A DNA stretch of 64,000 bases from Cordia subcordata. Its lineage: Eukaryota; Streptophyta; Magnoliopsida; Boraginales; Cordiaceae. The notes under the pieces are model-generated. The model had not been told where the DNA came from. It made no database searches and was given only the letters and a program-made list of their open reading frames with translations. Made by a program: the position numbers and the translations under genes. This document shows positions 27,280 to 44,279 of the stretch, piece by piece. The stretch is from positions 5,935,001 to 5,999,000 of the forward strand of contig JAPTOF010000004.1 of the NCBI GenBank assembly GCA_028554755.1, written 5' to 3'. The stretch's first letter is position 1, and each line of letters begins with the position of its first letter.

Positions 27280-29640
27280 CCCTACCAGCCCTACTACCCT
27301 TGAAGAGACTTTGGCCTTGAGTTTTGATGAGGATTTTCTTTTGGATTCCCCCAACAATAGATTCTTTTCAACCCTTCTATTATCTGTAATGGACCCAGAT
27401 CATACGACCATTGTGAAGGAGTGATTAAGGGTTCTGCGATCCCTTCCCTTGACAACTACGCTGTCGAGATAGGTGAAATGCCTCAAAGTAATGGGTCTAT
27501 CGATCTCCCCATCATGAATGCTGATCAGTAACTAGAAGGAAAGAAAGCATTGGCTTCTAATCGCAAAAACCCCATAGATGATGGTAAAGTTCCTACCAAA
27601 GATGAAAGGGTGATTGTAGAGGACATTATGGAGGAGGAAGCCTCGTTAGCCGAAGAGGTTGAGACCTTTAACACCCTAGAATGGGAGCTGATACTTGATC
27701 ACAGGATGTTGACTAACATCCGACTTTATCGGGAGGCGCCTGAGAATTACGCCATTGGATTGCCGAACCCCAGAGAGTATCCCTATAACAGGGAAGATGG
27801 AGAGATTGCATTCTATGAGGACTTCTTTGTGATGGGCCTCAGATTGTTGATCTCGGGGTTTATCTGAGACTACCTCAACTATTATGGGCCCTCATCAGGG
27901 GGTACTCGTACCTAAGGGCTAACGGGATCGAACCCACTATCAACCTCTTCTGCTATATGTTTCAGTTGGCTCAAGATTGTGAGCGAGGGTGGTACTATAT
28001 TACGGTCTGGAACCAAAGGGTAGTTTTGCAAGGAAATCCCTCTTCTCATAAGGGCTGGCACAACATATATGTCTTTGGTAACAGTCCCGATCCGTGGGGT
28101 GTGAACCTTAAGTGGACAACTTTGGACATTACTTACGGGATCGAGAAAAAGCTCAACAAACCCCTAAACCTTTTTGGTAGAGAGAGAGGGGTACAACACC
28201 CTTAAGGCTGTAGGTCAGGGGTTATTTCCTGATTATCAAAACTCTGACAAAATTAGGGCCTCAGGACTGATTATGAGTTTTTACCATAGTCGTTTCATGG
28301 TTAGAGTCTAGTCCTTTTAATGCTTTATATGTCTTTTACTCATAATGCGTTTCCATATTTATTCTTTTTTCCTTGCATTTTTAGGCATGATAGGAAGAAG
28401 AAGGCAACTAACCTCCTAATAGGAGGAAGTGCAGTGACAACTTGCTGCACGTTATAATAATCAATCAGCTCAGGCATCGCGTGCACAAGACCAAGCATCA
28501 CGCGCTGATCAAGCCGCTTATCCAGATTAGCAAAGAGCCCCAACAAAGCAGCCCACTTCGGGTGTAATGATCCAAGAGGGTGGTCGCCCTCCTCAGCCAA
28601 GCTCTAACCTTAGCCGAGATCAATGAGATAAGAGACCCGTTGAGGAAGGGTCCAAAGACTCTGGGGACAATAGCCCTTTAACGCTATAGGTTGCAAGGGG
28701 GGCCTCGTTCAGATGGAGCCGGGCTTTCTCGCGCATCCACTCGCAAGAGAGCATCGTCATCTACCTCCCTCGCACTTTCACTGACCACCACCGCTGCCGT
28801 TGATAGTGGAGCCTCATCGTCATCAGCCCTCATGCTTCCACCACTGCCCACTATTGCTACTGCTACACCACTGGGATCATAGGAAATTTCAATGATCCCA
28901 CTGAATGTCCCAGGTTGGATTATTTCTACCCTAGGTACCTCCGCTTGTATCACCGACCTTCACTACCTGTTAGGCACCGTTAACACCAGGGTTAGTCTTT
29001 TTTCTACTCTTTTGTTATTCACACATTTATACTTAGCTTAATTAGTGTCTCATTCTTTTTTGCTCACTTGCTTGTCTCCCGCCTTTTTCTATATGAAGGA
29101 GCTCCCGGCTGAATTCACGGAGCTGGTCAAGCTCGCAGGCCACACCATAAATGAGCATACCAATCGATCCTTGGACACCACCGAGGCCCGCAAGGTTGAT
29201 AAGCTTAAAAATGAAGTCAAATGGTTGAAGGGGTTCAGGGAAAATGCCTAAAAGCGCCACCAAAAAGATCTACAATCTCTGAAGGATAAATACTATAAAA
29301 TGTCTAAAGCCAAGGAGGACGAGATCAAAAAGAGAGGCGATCAGATTGCCGCTCTTGGGGGACCATCACCAACTAGCCAGAAGCTTTTTGAGAAGCTTAA
29401 TGAGAACATAGAGGGCCTCTCGGGAAGATGCCAACTCCTAGTCTTCCTCCACCCGTTGATGATACGCCCAGCGCCTCTACTGGAGGGTCGGGGAATGCTA
29501 ATTCTAATCCTACAATAGAGGTACGTCGGTGGAGGCAGAAGCCCAAGAGGAAGAGGCCGCGACTATTCCCCTTGCCATATTTGACCAAGAAAAAGAAGAA
29601 ATGATGGAAGTCGGGTCGATTGTTAGTGGTGGCGGTAGTG
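27280..29640 (+). pseudogene. Antisense extra ORF (aORF) of the Tat-type element
   Basis: Lies between integrase and the 3' LTR but is read on the opposite strand to gag-pol. Recognisable parts: an acidic N-terminus (MASNRKNPIDDGKVPTKDE), EDFFVMGLRLLISGFI and FQLAQDCERGWYYITVWNQR with SHKGWHNIYVFG, which resemble the 'putative gypsy-type transposon' domain of plant proteins. A Lys/Glu-rich coiled-coil-like tail follows at 29098-29420 (VDKLKNEVKWLKGF, MSKAKEDEIKKRGDQIAAL). Stops and frameshifts interrupt it. Its role in these elements is not established. Confidence 0.6.
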
Positions 29641-30119
29641 GTCATCAGCCTACCTAGCTAGTGATCGTTAATCATGAGGTCCGGCGGCTCCAGCCATGTG
29701 CCCATTCCGTTCTGTTTGTTCCTTTTTCCTTGATGTATAATAATAAGTTTTTACTTTACTTTACGGATGTATTGAACAATTTTTAACTAGTTTTATTTTT
29801 CTTTATATATGAATGGTAACTACTTTGGGATCAAGTTGACTTTGCATATCAATTTGTTTAATCGTGCCAACCTTATTTAAATTTGACAATTTATTATACT
29901 TAGATTCCGAATAAGGTAATAATCTTAAACTTGTCAGATAATAACGTTAAATTTGTAAGATTATAAGCTCAGACTTTCATAATATACCTTCGCATAATTG
30001 AGGATAGAACTTTGATTTGCCATTCATTAAGCAAATACGAGAAATATACAATATAATCTGTATTTAGTTTCTTCAAATCAAACGTAATATTTCCATAAAT
30101 GCTAAGAGTTCCATGCATT

Positions 30120-31560
30120 TAGGAGCAGTGTCCCATCAACTCTTACCAGTTTAAAGGTTCTTGGCCAGATCACCTTTATTATTCGATAAGGGCCTTTCCA
30201 ATTTTCATCAAGTTTGTTGAGATTGCCCTTAGTGAAGTGGTGCTTACGTAGCACCAGGTGTCCAAGTTTAATGTGCTTTGGTCTGATTCTTCCTGTAAGC
30301 TAGCGTTTTAGAGCTTTCTTTGTTGCTTCATTTTATAGGCGAGCATCTTCTCGTACTTCATCAAGCAACTCTAGATAAATCCTCAGGACTTCATCATTTT
30401 CTTGTTTGACGAAGTGCCTTACTCACAATGTTGGGGACAAGATCTCTATCAATGCCGCTACTTTTGACCCATATACTATTCGGAATGGAGTCTCTCTAGT
30501 ACTGTTGTGTACAGTAGTCCAATTACCCTATAGAACCTCCGGCAACACTTCTGGCCATAACCCTTTGGTCCCTTCAAGCTTTGTCTTCAAACCATGAATG
30601 ATGGTTCAGTTTGTGACCTCTACTTGCCTATTTGCCTGAAGATGTGCCACTGCAAAGAAACGTAGGTCAATTTTCAATTCAACTGCATAATCTCAAAAAT
30701 GCTTTGAGTTGATTGGTAATGATACTCTTTGGGACCTCCTACCTACATATGATGTTTCTCTACAAAAAATTCCAAGTTACTTTGTCTATTATAGTTGCAC
30801 CACTTCGGCTTCTACCCACTTGGTGAATAATCAATAGCTACAGATGCGAACTTCCTTTGGGTTTTCTCGATTGGTATAGGGTTGATGATGTCATGCCCTT
30901 ACTTTATAAATAACCAAGGGCTTGTTATCAAACTTTGTATGGTATATGCCATATGTTGAATACTAGCATTCTTCTGGCACCAATCATATCTCTTAACAAT
31001 TTATTTGGCTGTTGTTGCCATATTTGGCCAATCGGATGGCCTTCTGCGTCAAAATCCTAGCCTCAAAATGATTTCTACACATCCCTTTGTGTTTCTCTCT
31101 GATGATAAAATCTCCTTTGGAACTGCCCACGCACTTCAACAGATGACCCCCAATAGTGCACTTGTACAGTTGGTCTTGAAGATGAGGAATTGAGATAATC
31201 AGTTCACCACCGTTGAGGCATCTCGATCATTTTTTGGTAACATTTCATTCTGTAGATATTATACTATCGATCGTCTCCAATCAGCTCCATCGGTAATGTT
31301 AATGATCAAGATGTTGACTGTGAGACCCATCAGCCTCTCAGTGTTGATTACTTCTCTTCTTGAAAGACAGATGCTATCTTGGATAAATCATCGGCCTGGA
31401 TATTACTCTCCCTTGGTATTTGTTAAAGGGATAACTCATCAAAGAATGCTATTCTTTCAATCACACATTTCTTGTAAGCCTTCATTTTACTCTCTTTGGA
31501 TTCATAAGTTCTATTTATCTGACCCTTAACTAATTATGAGTTGGTATAGGCCTTAACTAT
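30120..31560 (-). pseudogene. Integrase of the Tat-type element (degenerate)
   Basis: Would insert the element's DNA copy. The C-terminal part GHLVLRKHHFTKGNLNK followed by ENWKGPY is clear near 30190-30265. The catalytic core shows FTKWVEAE near 30780-30820 and a decayed NIICR segment. The zinc-binding domain is poorly preserved. Multiple stops. Confidence 0.65.
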
Positions 31561-31599
31561 CTTTGCTCTCAATTCTTTAAGCAGCCTTATCCCTGATAA

Positions 31600-31878
31600 C
31601 TACGTCTCATACTCAGCTTCGTTGTTAGTCATCTTAAATTCGAATTTCACTGCGTATTTTAACTCAGTTCCATCACGCTTCCCGATCATAATACCTGCAC
31701 CTGAGCCTACCTTATTAGCTGTACCATTAACACACAAACTCCACTCTTTAACCACAAATTCTGTCAGCTGCATATATTCTACTAGTCTTAATAGCGATTC
31801 TTGGTTGATAAGTGATTGGTATTGACTCAACTCAATCGACCATTTCAGTAACCTCCCCAATAATTCGGGCTTATACAA
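31600..31878 (-). pseudogene. Second (archaeal-type) RNase H of the Tat-type element
   Basis: Reads EWSLCVNGTANKVGSGAGI and KFEFKMTNNEAEYE, the typical W-L-VDGS...GSGAGI...TNNEAEYEA pattern of the additional RNase H in Tat elements. The catalytic Asp of VDG is replaced by Asn (VNG). One open stretch, but without an intact active site. Confidence 0.75.
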
Positions 31879-31899
31879 TACTTGTCATATGACCTGATC

Positions 31900-32933
31900 A
31901 GTCATCACTGTTATTGAATGTGCTTCGAAGTAGGGCTTCAATTTCTGAGCCGACATCATTAATGCAAGTGTTAACTTTTCAAGCTATTATACCTTTGTTC
32001 TGCTCCCTTCAACGTTTTATTGACATAAAACACCAGCCGTTGGCCTTTTTCAGTGTTTTGGATTAGAACTGTTGCTATTGCTAAGTTGGATTTTGACAAA
32101 TACAACAACAATGTTTCCTCTTGTTTGGGTTTGACGAGGACCGGAGGTTGCGTAAGATAGGACTTGATACCTTCGAATGCCTCTTGGAATTCAGAAGTCC
32201 ACTTGAAATCTTTTAGATTCTGAAGTATCATAAAGAATGGTGCACACCGATCAGCCAACCTAGACATAAATGTGCACAATGTTGAAATCAACCTTCCCGG
32301 AGAGTGATTGTACATCATGTACGGACTTGGGGGCTCAAAATTAAGTATGGTCTCAATCTTCTCTATGCTTTGATATGTCACAATGAACCCCAAGAACTTC
32401 CCCATACTGACCCAAAAGACGCGTTTTTTCAGATTCAATTTTATACCAGAACTTCTCATTATCTAGAAGGCTTCAGTAAGGATGGACACATGGTTCGATG
32501 CCCTCCTGCTCTTGACGAGCATGTCATCAATATAGACTTTCATATTTTGACTTATCTGGAGTTTGAACACCATGTTCACCATACGTTGATTTGTTACCCT
32601 TACGTTTTTCAACCTGAAAGACATGACCTTATAACAATAAAGACTAAGATCAATAATGAAAGCGGTGTGCGGTTGATCGGAAGATGCCATCTTTATCTAG
32701 TTTTAGCCGGGAAAGACATCCATAAACGATAACATTTCAAACCCTGCAATCGAATCAACTAACTGGCCAATTCTTGGTAGAGGAAAGCCGCCCTTTAGAC
32801 ATGCTTCATTCAGATGAGTGAAGTCTACACAGAGTCTCCACCTCCCATTGGCCTTTTTGTCCATTACCACAGTGAAGACCCATGTCGGGTATTTTATCTC
32901 ATGATTGTGACCTACTTTTAGCAATTTTTCCAC
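31900..32933 (-). pseudogene. Reverse transcriptase and first RNase H of the Tat-type element
   Basis: RT motifs in order: VVMDKKANGRWRLCVDFTHL, FPLPRIGQLVDS, FMDVFPG, then MASSDQPHTAF and the catalytic YIDDML, followed by GKFLGFIVT and the thumb/RNase H start (FKWTSEFQEAFEGIKSYL). A stop after FMDVFPG and a frame change split it. Bases 32468 onward are duplicated at 53.96 kb. Confidence 0.85.
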
Positions 32934-33199
32934 TTATTCATGGATTGCTTGATTTTTCTCTACATTGAAGGATCGTCATTTTGCTCTGACCAGCCTAAAG
33001 GTAGGGTTGATGTTTAATTGATGCTCGATGACTTTCGGATCTATGCCTGTATTATCAGATGGATCCCAAGCAAATATATTGGAATTTAAAGTTAAGAATC
33101 GAATGATACCTTGTCGGATTTCTTTTGTTTGTTCAGCTCTTACATAAGTTTTTTCTTATTGGGTTCCTCAAACTCAACAAGGTCAAGCGTCTTCGCTGG

Positions 33200-33750
33200 G
33201 CTTCCCCTTTTGTAATCATCCTTAAATAATTCAACCATCATGTTCTCAGCTTCTTCTGATTCTCTTTCGGTTTTGATGTTGCTGCATAACACACTTTGGC
33301 ATTATGATGATTCTCCTCGACTGTGATTATTTCATCTGTGGTTGGGAATTTTATCATTTGATGATAAGTGGATATAATGGCTCCCAATCGATTTAATGAA
33401 ACTCGCCTGATAATCCTATTGATGGTGCTCGAGCAGTTTACCACCATAAAATCGACTTGAAGATTAACATATCTGCTTCCGTCCCCAATGCTAAAAGGGA
33501 GATTGGCTACCTCTTAGCCCATAACTCATTGCCGGAAAAACCTATCGAGTCATGCTTCAAAGGGATGAGGACGGACCGATCTACTTTTAACCATTAAAAT
33601 GCCTTATAATACAACTCATCAATTGTACTACTAGTATCTTCCAACATCCTGCACACTTCATAGTTGGCTAAAATAACTATAATGACAAAAGGGTCATCAT
33701 GATTTATTGGTAGTCCGACCAAAATCCTTGTTGGTGAAGGTCACATCTTC
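33200..33750 (-). pseudogene. Aspartic protease region of the Tat-type element
   Basis: Contains an altered active-site region (EDTSSTVDELYY in place of a D-GSSADIL-like motif) and the flank NCSSTINRIIRRVSLNRLGA that normally follows the protease core. Fragmented by stops. Confidence 0.6.
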
Positions 33751-33758
33751 CATCCTTC

Positions 33759-35250
33759 TCATTTTGTTTGTTGGAGAAGCTTGTAAAGATTAGACGTACA
33801 CCTTTCTTTTGGTAGTGGAATCCCTTCGACAGCTAGTCTTTCCCAAATCATGTCAACCGTGCCGAGGACCTTCTTTCCTCTCCTTAGGCTATAAGGGCGC
33901 TCCTCAAGGGGGTGATCTCCTTGCCATCTCACAAAATGCATTAGCTTTCCTTTTTGGATCAAAGTCTCAATCTCGTCTTTCAGATTCTGACACTCATTGG
34001 TGGTATGGCCATGATCTTTATGAAAATGGCAGTATTTACTCTTGTCCCTTTTATTGGCATTTCTCTTCATCTTCTACGGCCACTTTATGTTATTTTCACA
34101 TTTCATAACTACCAAGATGTCTGACTTGGATGCATTCAGGGGCGTGTAAGTGTCATAACACCTCTTGAATGCATCGGGACTTTCTTTCCTCTTCTTCGCC
34201 TCATTTTGATCCTAAGGTGGCTCTTGCTATTTCTATTTCCTTTTGCTCATCTCTGTCTCAAAATCTCTTTCTCGTGTTGTCTCTCGAATAAGAGGACATC
34301 CTCGACTAAAATATATTTCTCCGCCCGAGCCATCCGGTCAATCATTGAAGCAGGTTTCCTTCTCGTCAAAGAACTAGACAATTTGTCATCTCTGACACCA
34401 AAACGAAGGCTTTCACGGCTACCGATATGCCAAATTGGGCACTCGCAATGTCACTTCGTTGAATCTTTTGGCGAATGCTCGTAAAGTCTCATCATTCCCC
34501 AAAAAGACCAAATTGGATGATTTAGGGGCCTTCTTCTCACTAGCAAATCGATTCATGAAGATTGTGGCTAGCTACTTGAAACAGTGGATAGAGTGCAGTT
34601 TCTACTCCTTATACGAAGTTTGGGTAGATCCCATCGGGATAGTAGGAAATGCCTTGCATTGGGCTGTATCAGTAGCATTATGAAACAACATTTTATGGTT
34701 GATTACCAAATCATGATCGGCAGGATCACCTGAACCATCGAAGTACAGCTACTTCGGAATGACAAAGTCCCTTAGCACTCACTTTCTAATGATTTTCTCT
34801 AATAGGGGACTGTTTTCAAACTCTACAACATTTAAGGTTTGGATAGCCATAAGTTCGGCATAATCTGTATGGAGGTGGTGGTTATCACCAGGGGTTTTGT
34901 AGATGTATCCAATTGGCAAAATGACTCTTCTTGCATATCCAAAGGGGTTTAATGAGTGGGATACAACATGTGAGTAGGAGCTCCGTTGTTTGGTGGTATT
35001 AGATGCGGAAAGGTGATGGTGTATGGTTGAGTAAAGGGTTGTGCTTGTGGAAAGAAGATTTGGCTTATGTAGTTTTGGATATTGGCGAACATGTTGGCTA
35101 TTGCCTTCATCTAGGTTGGTGAGCAAGGTGGCATAGCTATGATCGCAACAGACATGAGTGAATTTAGTAGCTGAGGGTAGTTTCTCGATACTTGCGATCG
35201 TGGCCAAAGTGGTTGTGGTAGCTGAGTTTATTGCTGCTCACCGTTCTTGT
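33759..35250 (-). pseudogene. gag of the Tat-type element (degenerate)
   Basis: The most telling part is the zinc-knuckle-like segment YCHFHKDHGHTTNEC followed by LKDEIETLIQKGKL (about 33950-34060). Upstream are remnants of the capsid core (34200-34780) and an N-terminal stretch at 34779-35207. Several stops. Confidence 0.7.
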
Positions 35251-35328
35251 CTTCTTCTCCAGCATTTGACTCGCCGGCGGCTTGGCTTAGTAATCACCAT
35301 GTAAACTCAATGGAAACATCAAGTCGAG

Positions 35329-35349
35329 ATTCCCACAGACAGCGCCAAT
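35329..35349 (-). other. Primer-binding-site region of the Tat-type element
   Basis: On the minus strand the 5' LTR is followed by GATTGGCGCTGTCTGTGGGA, the TGGCGC-type primer binding site common in plant Ty3/gypsy elements. Confidence 0.6.
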
Positions 35350-35350
35350 C

Positions 35351-35631
35351 TGATCCCGTGAAGAACTAGATAATATCATCTAGTAAACTCTCAGTTGATT
35401 CAATTTGCAAAACAAGAAAATCTAGGCACCGATGTGGTACCAGCCAGTGAACCTCCGATGCTGAAGTCAGAACATTTCTTAAGAGGGAAAGTTTTAAGGA
35501 AGAGGATGAATAGGAATGAATGAGTTACCTTTTTTGGAATCGAGGGGTTCCTATTTATAGTTTAAGGTATGGGACATATATCAATCCTATCTTCTTCGAA
35601 TTATTGATTATAGAGACCCGATCCCATATCA
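35351..35631 (-). repeat. 5' LTR of the Tat-type element, internally deleted
   Basis: 281 bp. Lacks about 145 bp that are present in the 3' LTR and in the related LTR at 56848-57275; the gap falls after GAATTATTGATTAT. Confidence 0.75.
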
Positions 35632-36072
35632 TCTGGAGTATTAACTTTAAACTTACGAGATTAATTATTACTAACGTTTCTTTGACCCTTTACTTGATTT
35701 AGAGTTATAAGCACCATGAAATGGACTGAAATCCACTTCATCATTTAAGGAACCAGCCTCTGAAACATGACCCTTAACATCATGCTTCAAAGGACTGCGA
35801 CGTGCTGGATGTTGCAGGAGTTGTTGCACTTGTCACCTTAGATCTTCCAACTCGATATCTCATAGGTCTCTTTGACCAGCTGGAGGATCATCAAAATTTG
35901 GTCCATTTCGACAAAGGCCAACCATTGATAACCTAAGCTTTGATAACCAAGTTGAAACCGAAAAGAATGGAGAAATAGGAGATAACACAAGACACCACTC
36001 AAAAGAACACTACTCTTCACTCAAACGAATCCCCCTAAGGCTCCAAATATAGTGTATTTCAATTTCAAAACA
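35632..36072 (-). mobile_element. Short-LTR retroelement fragment
   Basis: On the minus strand a 120-bp LTR (36072-35953, TGTTTTGAAATTG to GGTTTCA) is followed by TTGGTTATCAAAGC, close to the TGGTATCAAAGC primer site for initiator tRNA-Met. After it comes a gag-like start (PAGQRDLRDIELEDLR in the paralog at 57.5 kb, then a Gln/Leu-rich stretch). The rest of the element and its other LTR are missing. Confidence 0.55.
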
Positions 36073-36715
36073 GTGGTAATAAATAATTTATAATAAAACT
36101 AAGAGTACATTGGATATTCAACAATTTCATAATTAGAAGTCATATCAAAGGACCATTATAAAATGTGGTTCTATTTATAATAACTTTAGTTAATTTTTTA
36201 CGTTTCTTTGTGTATTAGTACATCATTATTATATTAATTAATATATGTTTTACAATTATTTTTTAATTTACATAAAAATTTTAAACATAAATATGCCCCC
36301 TCTGACACCCGAGTCCTAACTCTGCCACTTTGTCTAAGCAAGTAAATATGCTTCAAGCAAGTAAAAAGCTTCTTGAAATCATTTTTTTTCTTTTTAAATT
36401 CTAAAATTTGTATAATATTTCTTGACTCCTAGAGAGGAGAAAAATGCTCCACACGAAATGCATTTATGAGAGCTATTCATGGTATCCTAATTTTCCTTAA
36501 AATTATCAAACAATATTTTATACTATTATATATGCAACTATATCCTTCATCTTCATAATCCATGTCTTGTAACTATGTACGTTTGGGATTAATCGTGGTT
36601 TTTTTTTTTTTTTCTAAAACTACAATGTTATGATGGGCAGAAATAACAAGATTAAATATCTCAAGAAATAAAAAAGGGTTTCGAAACTTTAGACAAAAAT
36701 AAAATTTAAAAAAAT
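36073..36715. repeat. Distal upstream region of GH1 copy B
   Basis: Inverted match to 6079-7490 of the copy A side without the CACTA-like element. Homology with A ends exactly at the border of the 120-bp LTR. Confidence 0.75.
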
Positions 36716-37749
36716 GAGAAAAAAACATACAAGTCCCCCAAGTTTATGCTTTATTCCAAACAAATCCTCTAACTTTATAAATCTTAGGAGGTCATTTCAA
36801 TGCATTAACTTTGTTGAAAGACCAAAATACCCTCACATTGATAGTTATATTTTGCAATTGCCACGAAACTGTTATATATGAGACTCTGTTGGTTACCTTT
36901 TAGCTTATTTTCGTATTTTTTTTGCTAACATGTTCACACAATTTTTTTTTCATTGCTTAAAAATTTAAAAATTCAAAATTCAAAGTTCAAAATTGAAAAT
37001 CTAAAAATTAAAAATTAAAGAAATTAAAAAGTAATACTTAAAAAATTAAAAAATTTTAAATTAAAAATAAGAAATTAAAAGATTATGAGATTAAGATTTT
37101 AAGTGGTTAAAAGAATTCAAAAAAAAAATTTATTAACAAAGTTTAAAACAAAAAATTTTAAATTTTAAAATCAAATAAGTAAAATCTTATGTAGCATTTT
37201 GAATTGTAATTTTAATTAAACAAATTAAAATTTTTTTATAATTATAAGTTATAATTTTAAAATTGCAATTTATAGTGCTCTAATTATAAGTTATAAGTTA
37301 TAATTTTCTTGGTTAAAATTGCAATTTAAAGTGGCTTTTTTGATTTAACTTATTTGATTTTGATATTTTAATTTTTTAGTTTTAAAGACTGTTAATTTTT
37401 TATTTTTTAATCTTTTAATCTCTTAATGTTTTAATTTTTAAGTTGTACTATTTAATTTATTTAATATTTAATTTTAAATTTTGAATTTTTAAAATTTTAA
37501 ACTTTTAAGTAATGAAAAAAAATTGGTGTGAACCTGTTGGCAAAAAATACAAAAATAGACAAAAAGGTGTTTAATAAAGTATTAGATATAAAGATTGTAT
37601 ACCAATTACAAAATATGACTAACAACGAGAGAATATTTTTGGTCTTTTAACAAAATCAATAGATTGGAAGGATCTTCCAAGAAATTGTAAAAAATTGAAG
37701 AGCCTGTTTGAAATAAAATATATATTTGAAAGACCTGTACATCGTTCTC
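36716..37749. mobile_element. Foldback, Mutator-like element (copy 3)
   Basis: Inverted relative to 5023-6078, with the same arms and ends and several percent divergence from copy 1. Confidence 0.7.
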
Positions 37750-38640
37750 TTTTTAAAAAATAGGCATGAACCAAGGTCGTGTCCGTCTTTCAGCCGTCCG
37801 TGCCTCTTCAACATTTGCGCTCTTTATTGGATAATAACGCTTCGCGTATCAACATACCGTTGTCAATTATTCTAACCCCTATTGATTAATTACGTGATGA
37901 TGGACGAGGGAAGACTATTCAAGGGAAAGCAATTGGTTCAACAAAGCATATAGAGATTTAGTCATTCTTGTGAATAATGCGTATCTTTTTAGACATTTAT
38001 GCATGTACAAATCTCAAAACTCAGACTCCAAAAAAGAAAAAGAAAAAGAGAAACGAAAAAGAAAAATGGAGCACATCGGTATGGTAAAATACTGGGTCAG
38101 TATACTGTGCTAATTTTGCTATCACTAGTAGTAGCGAAACTCTTTTGGGCAAGTTGCGAGTTATTTTTGAATTATAGAAAGTTGTACGGTGTGTGTTGCA
38201 CTTGGTATTATAATAAATGTCTGTCGTCCACTTGGTCGCAAAAGTTGTATGGCATGCGCTGCACTTGGTATTGTAATAAATCTCTTGTTGCGAATAAAAT
38301 CTCATGGGAGGATCTGAGTTACTCCCTTTTCATCTGCCAAGGAGAGGGAAAAAAAAAAAGAAAGAAAAGAAAATTTGCCTTTCCTTTAATTTCGTTTGAG
38401 GGAGAGTAGAGATGAGATGTAATATTTCCTTCTTTTCTCACACCCCCCCCCCCCCTCTTTTTGGATGATAGAATATTTCCTTTACTTCCGTTTTAGGCAA
38501 ACAAGGGACCAAGGAGTAAGACTCAGCAGAGACATTCTCCTTTACCTTTGGCCATGAGTGCAGGACCCATAAAGATTTAAAGAGTTACTACACATACAAC
38601 ATTGATTCCATCGTGATGTACAAGCTCTTCATCCCCATGC
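37750..38640 (+). promoter_or_regulatory. Proximal upstream region of GH1 copy B
   Basis: Nearly identical to the reverse complement of 4135-5010, including a run of about 14 C at 38443-38456. Presumed promoter sequence; no individual regulatory element can be assigned with confidence. Confidence 0.5.
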
Positions 38641-38652
38641 CTTTATGGTGCC

Positions 38653-38660
38653 TATAAATA
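38653..38660 (+). promoter_or_regulatory. TATA box of GH1 copy B
   Basis: TATAAATA, about 83 bp upstream of the ATG, conserved in all three copies. Confidence 0.65.
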
Positions 38661-38742
38661 TAGGAGCTAGAGAGCTCAGAGAACTAAGCACAATTACACC
38701 TCGATCTTCTCTAGCCAGCAAGACTTGTTACCACTACCTGCT

Positions 38743-43316
<4,574 letters not shown>

Positions 43317-43810
43317 ACTAATCATTTAACTCTATATATGTACGTCGACGAATAATTTGAGTTCCCAATGTTGCTTGTCAGTTTGCTTTGTATTGCTTTG
43401 TAAGAGCACAATCTCCACTGATTGGTAAAGCTCTCTATGTTGTGTGTCCTATAATAATAATAATAAAAATAATAAGATATCGTTTGCTTGGATCTAAATA
43501 TTTTGCAAAGGTGGTCTATGTCTCTTTTTCTTCTCTTTGCGAATTGGTGATCTATGTTTCTTGTACGTATCCCTCCATTGGATGGGCATGAAGCAAGTTT
43601 AGTTTGGGTCAAAATATATTGTTGAAATATCAATACTATATCCTGTTGTTTGATGAAGATACTAGTTTAGATCTCAAAAGATTTTGTCCTTGAAAAAGGT
43701 TGTTAACACGAACAACTAAGCTTTTCCATATATATGATTAGTTTCCACACCTCTAGTAGACCTACATGAGGGGAACACATATAAAAGGTATAAGAAACCA
43801 ATATTTTAGA
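43317..43810. other. 3' flank of GH1 copy B
   Basis: Presumed 3' UTR and downstream sequence. AT-rich with an (ATA)n stretch at about 43452-43473. No other gene seen. Confidence 0.5.
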
Positions 43811-43911
43811 GGGTGTTTGACTTTCTCTATTTGGTGCTTATAAACACTTAAATAGTAAAAAGTCTGTAAACGGGTGCTTTAAGCACCTAAAATAAGCAAA
43901 GCCAAAAAGCG
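43811..43911. mobile_element. Small foldback (MITE-like), about 100 bp
   Basis: GGGTGTTTGACTTTCTCTATTT at the left pairs with AAATAAGCAAAGCCAAAAAGC at the right. The same arm sequence occurs near 8851. Too short for coding; class uncertain. Confidence 0.5.
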
Positions 43912-44279
43912 TCAGAATATTAAAGAACTGCAATGAGGCAAATCACATAAGGAGTACGGTTAGTAAAGCGTGTCTTAAGAAGTCATGTGACTCAGCTTGA
44001 GGAATTAATAGAAGATATTCCCCTGGATGCTGAACTTACAACAAAGATCAGCTTACTTCAACCATCGTTTTTGAAGTCAAAACTAGACTAATTAACAAAA
44101 ACGTAACTTGTATAGAGATGTGACGTCTTGTAGATTTTTGTGCAGAAAGTGGAAATTAGAAGTTTAAGATTTTTGAGATGGTTGCACCATTTTTTGAATT
44201 TGTAAAGTTTTTGATGAAATCAACACAATTACTTAATTGCTTCTTAGCATGCTACTCTTAGTTAAACAAATACAATAAA

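Larger units (their letters stand above)
26143..35631 (-). mobile_element. Tat-type Ty3/gypsy retrotransposon, decayed, minus strand
   Basis: LTRs at 26143-26568 and 35351-35631 both begin TGATCCCG and end CCCATATCA. Between them on the minus strand are gag, protease, reverse transcriptase/RNase H, a second RNase H and integrase, followed by an extra ORF on the opposite strand. The second RNase H and the antisense ORF before the 3' LTR are features of Tat elements. Flanking TCTGA/TCTGG could be a 5-bp target duplication, but the two flanks are different sequences (LINE relic left, gag fragment right), so rearrangement is possible. Many stops: not autonomous. Confidence 0.8.

Noticed and set aside
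28340..28953. Minus-strand open frames inside the antisense-ORF region
   Set aside because: No recognised domain; GC-richer local composition keeps frames open by chance, and the plus-strand reading matches the element's extra ORF better.
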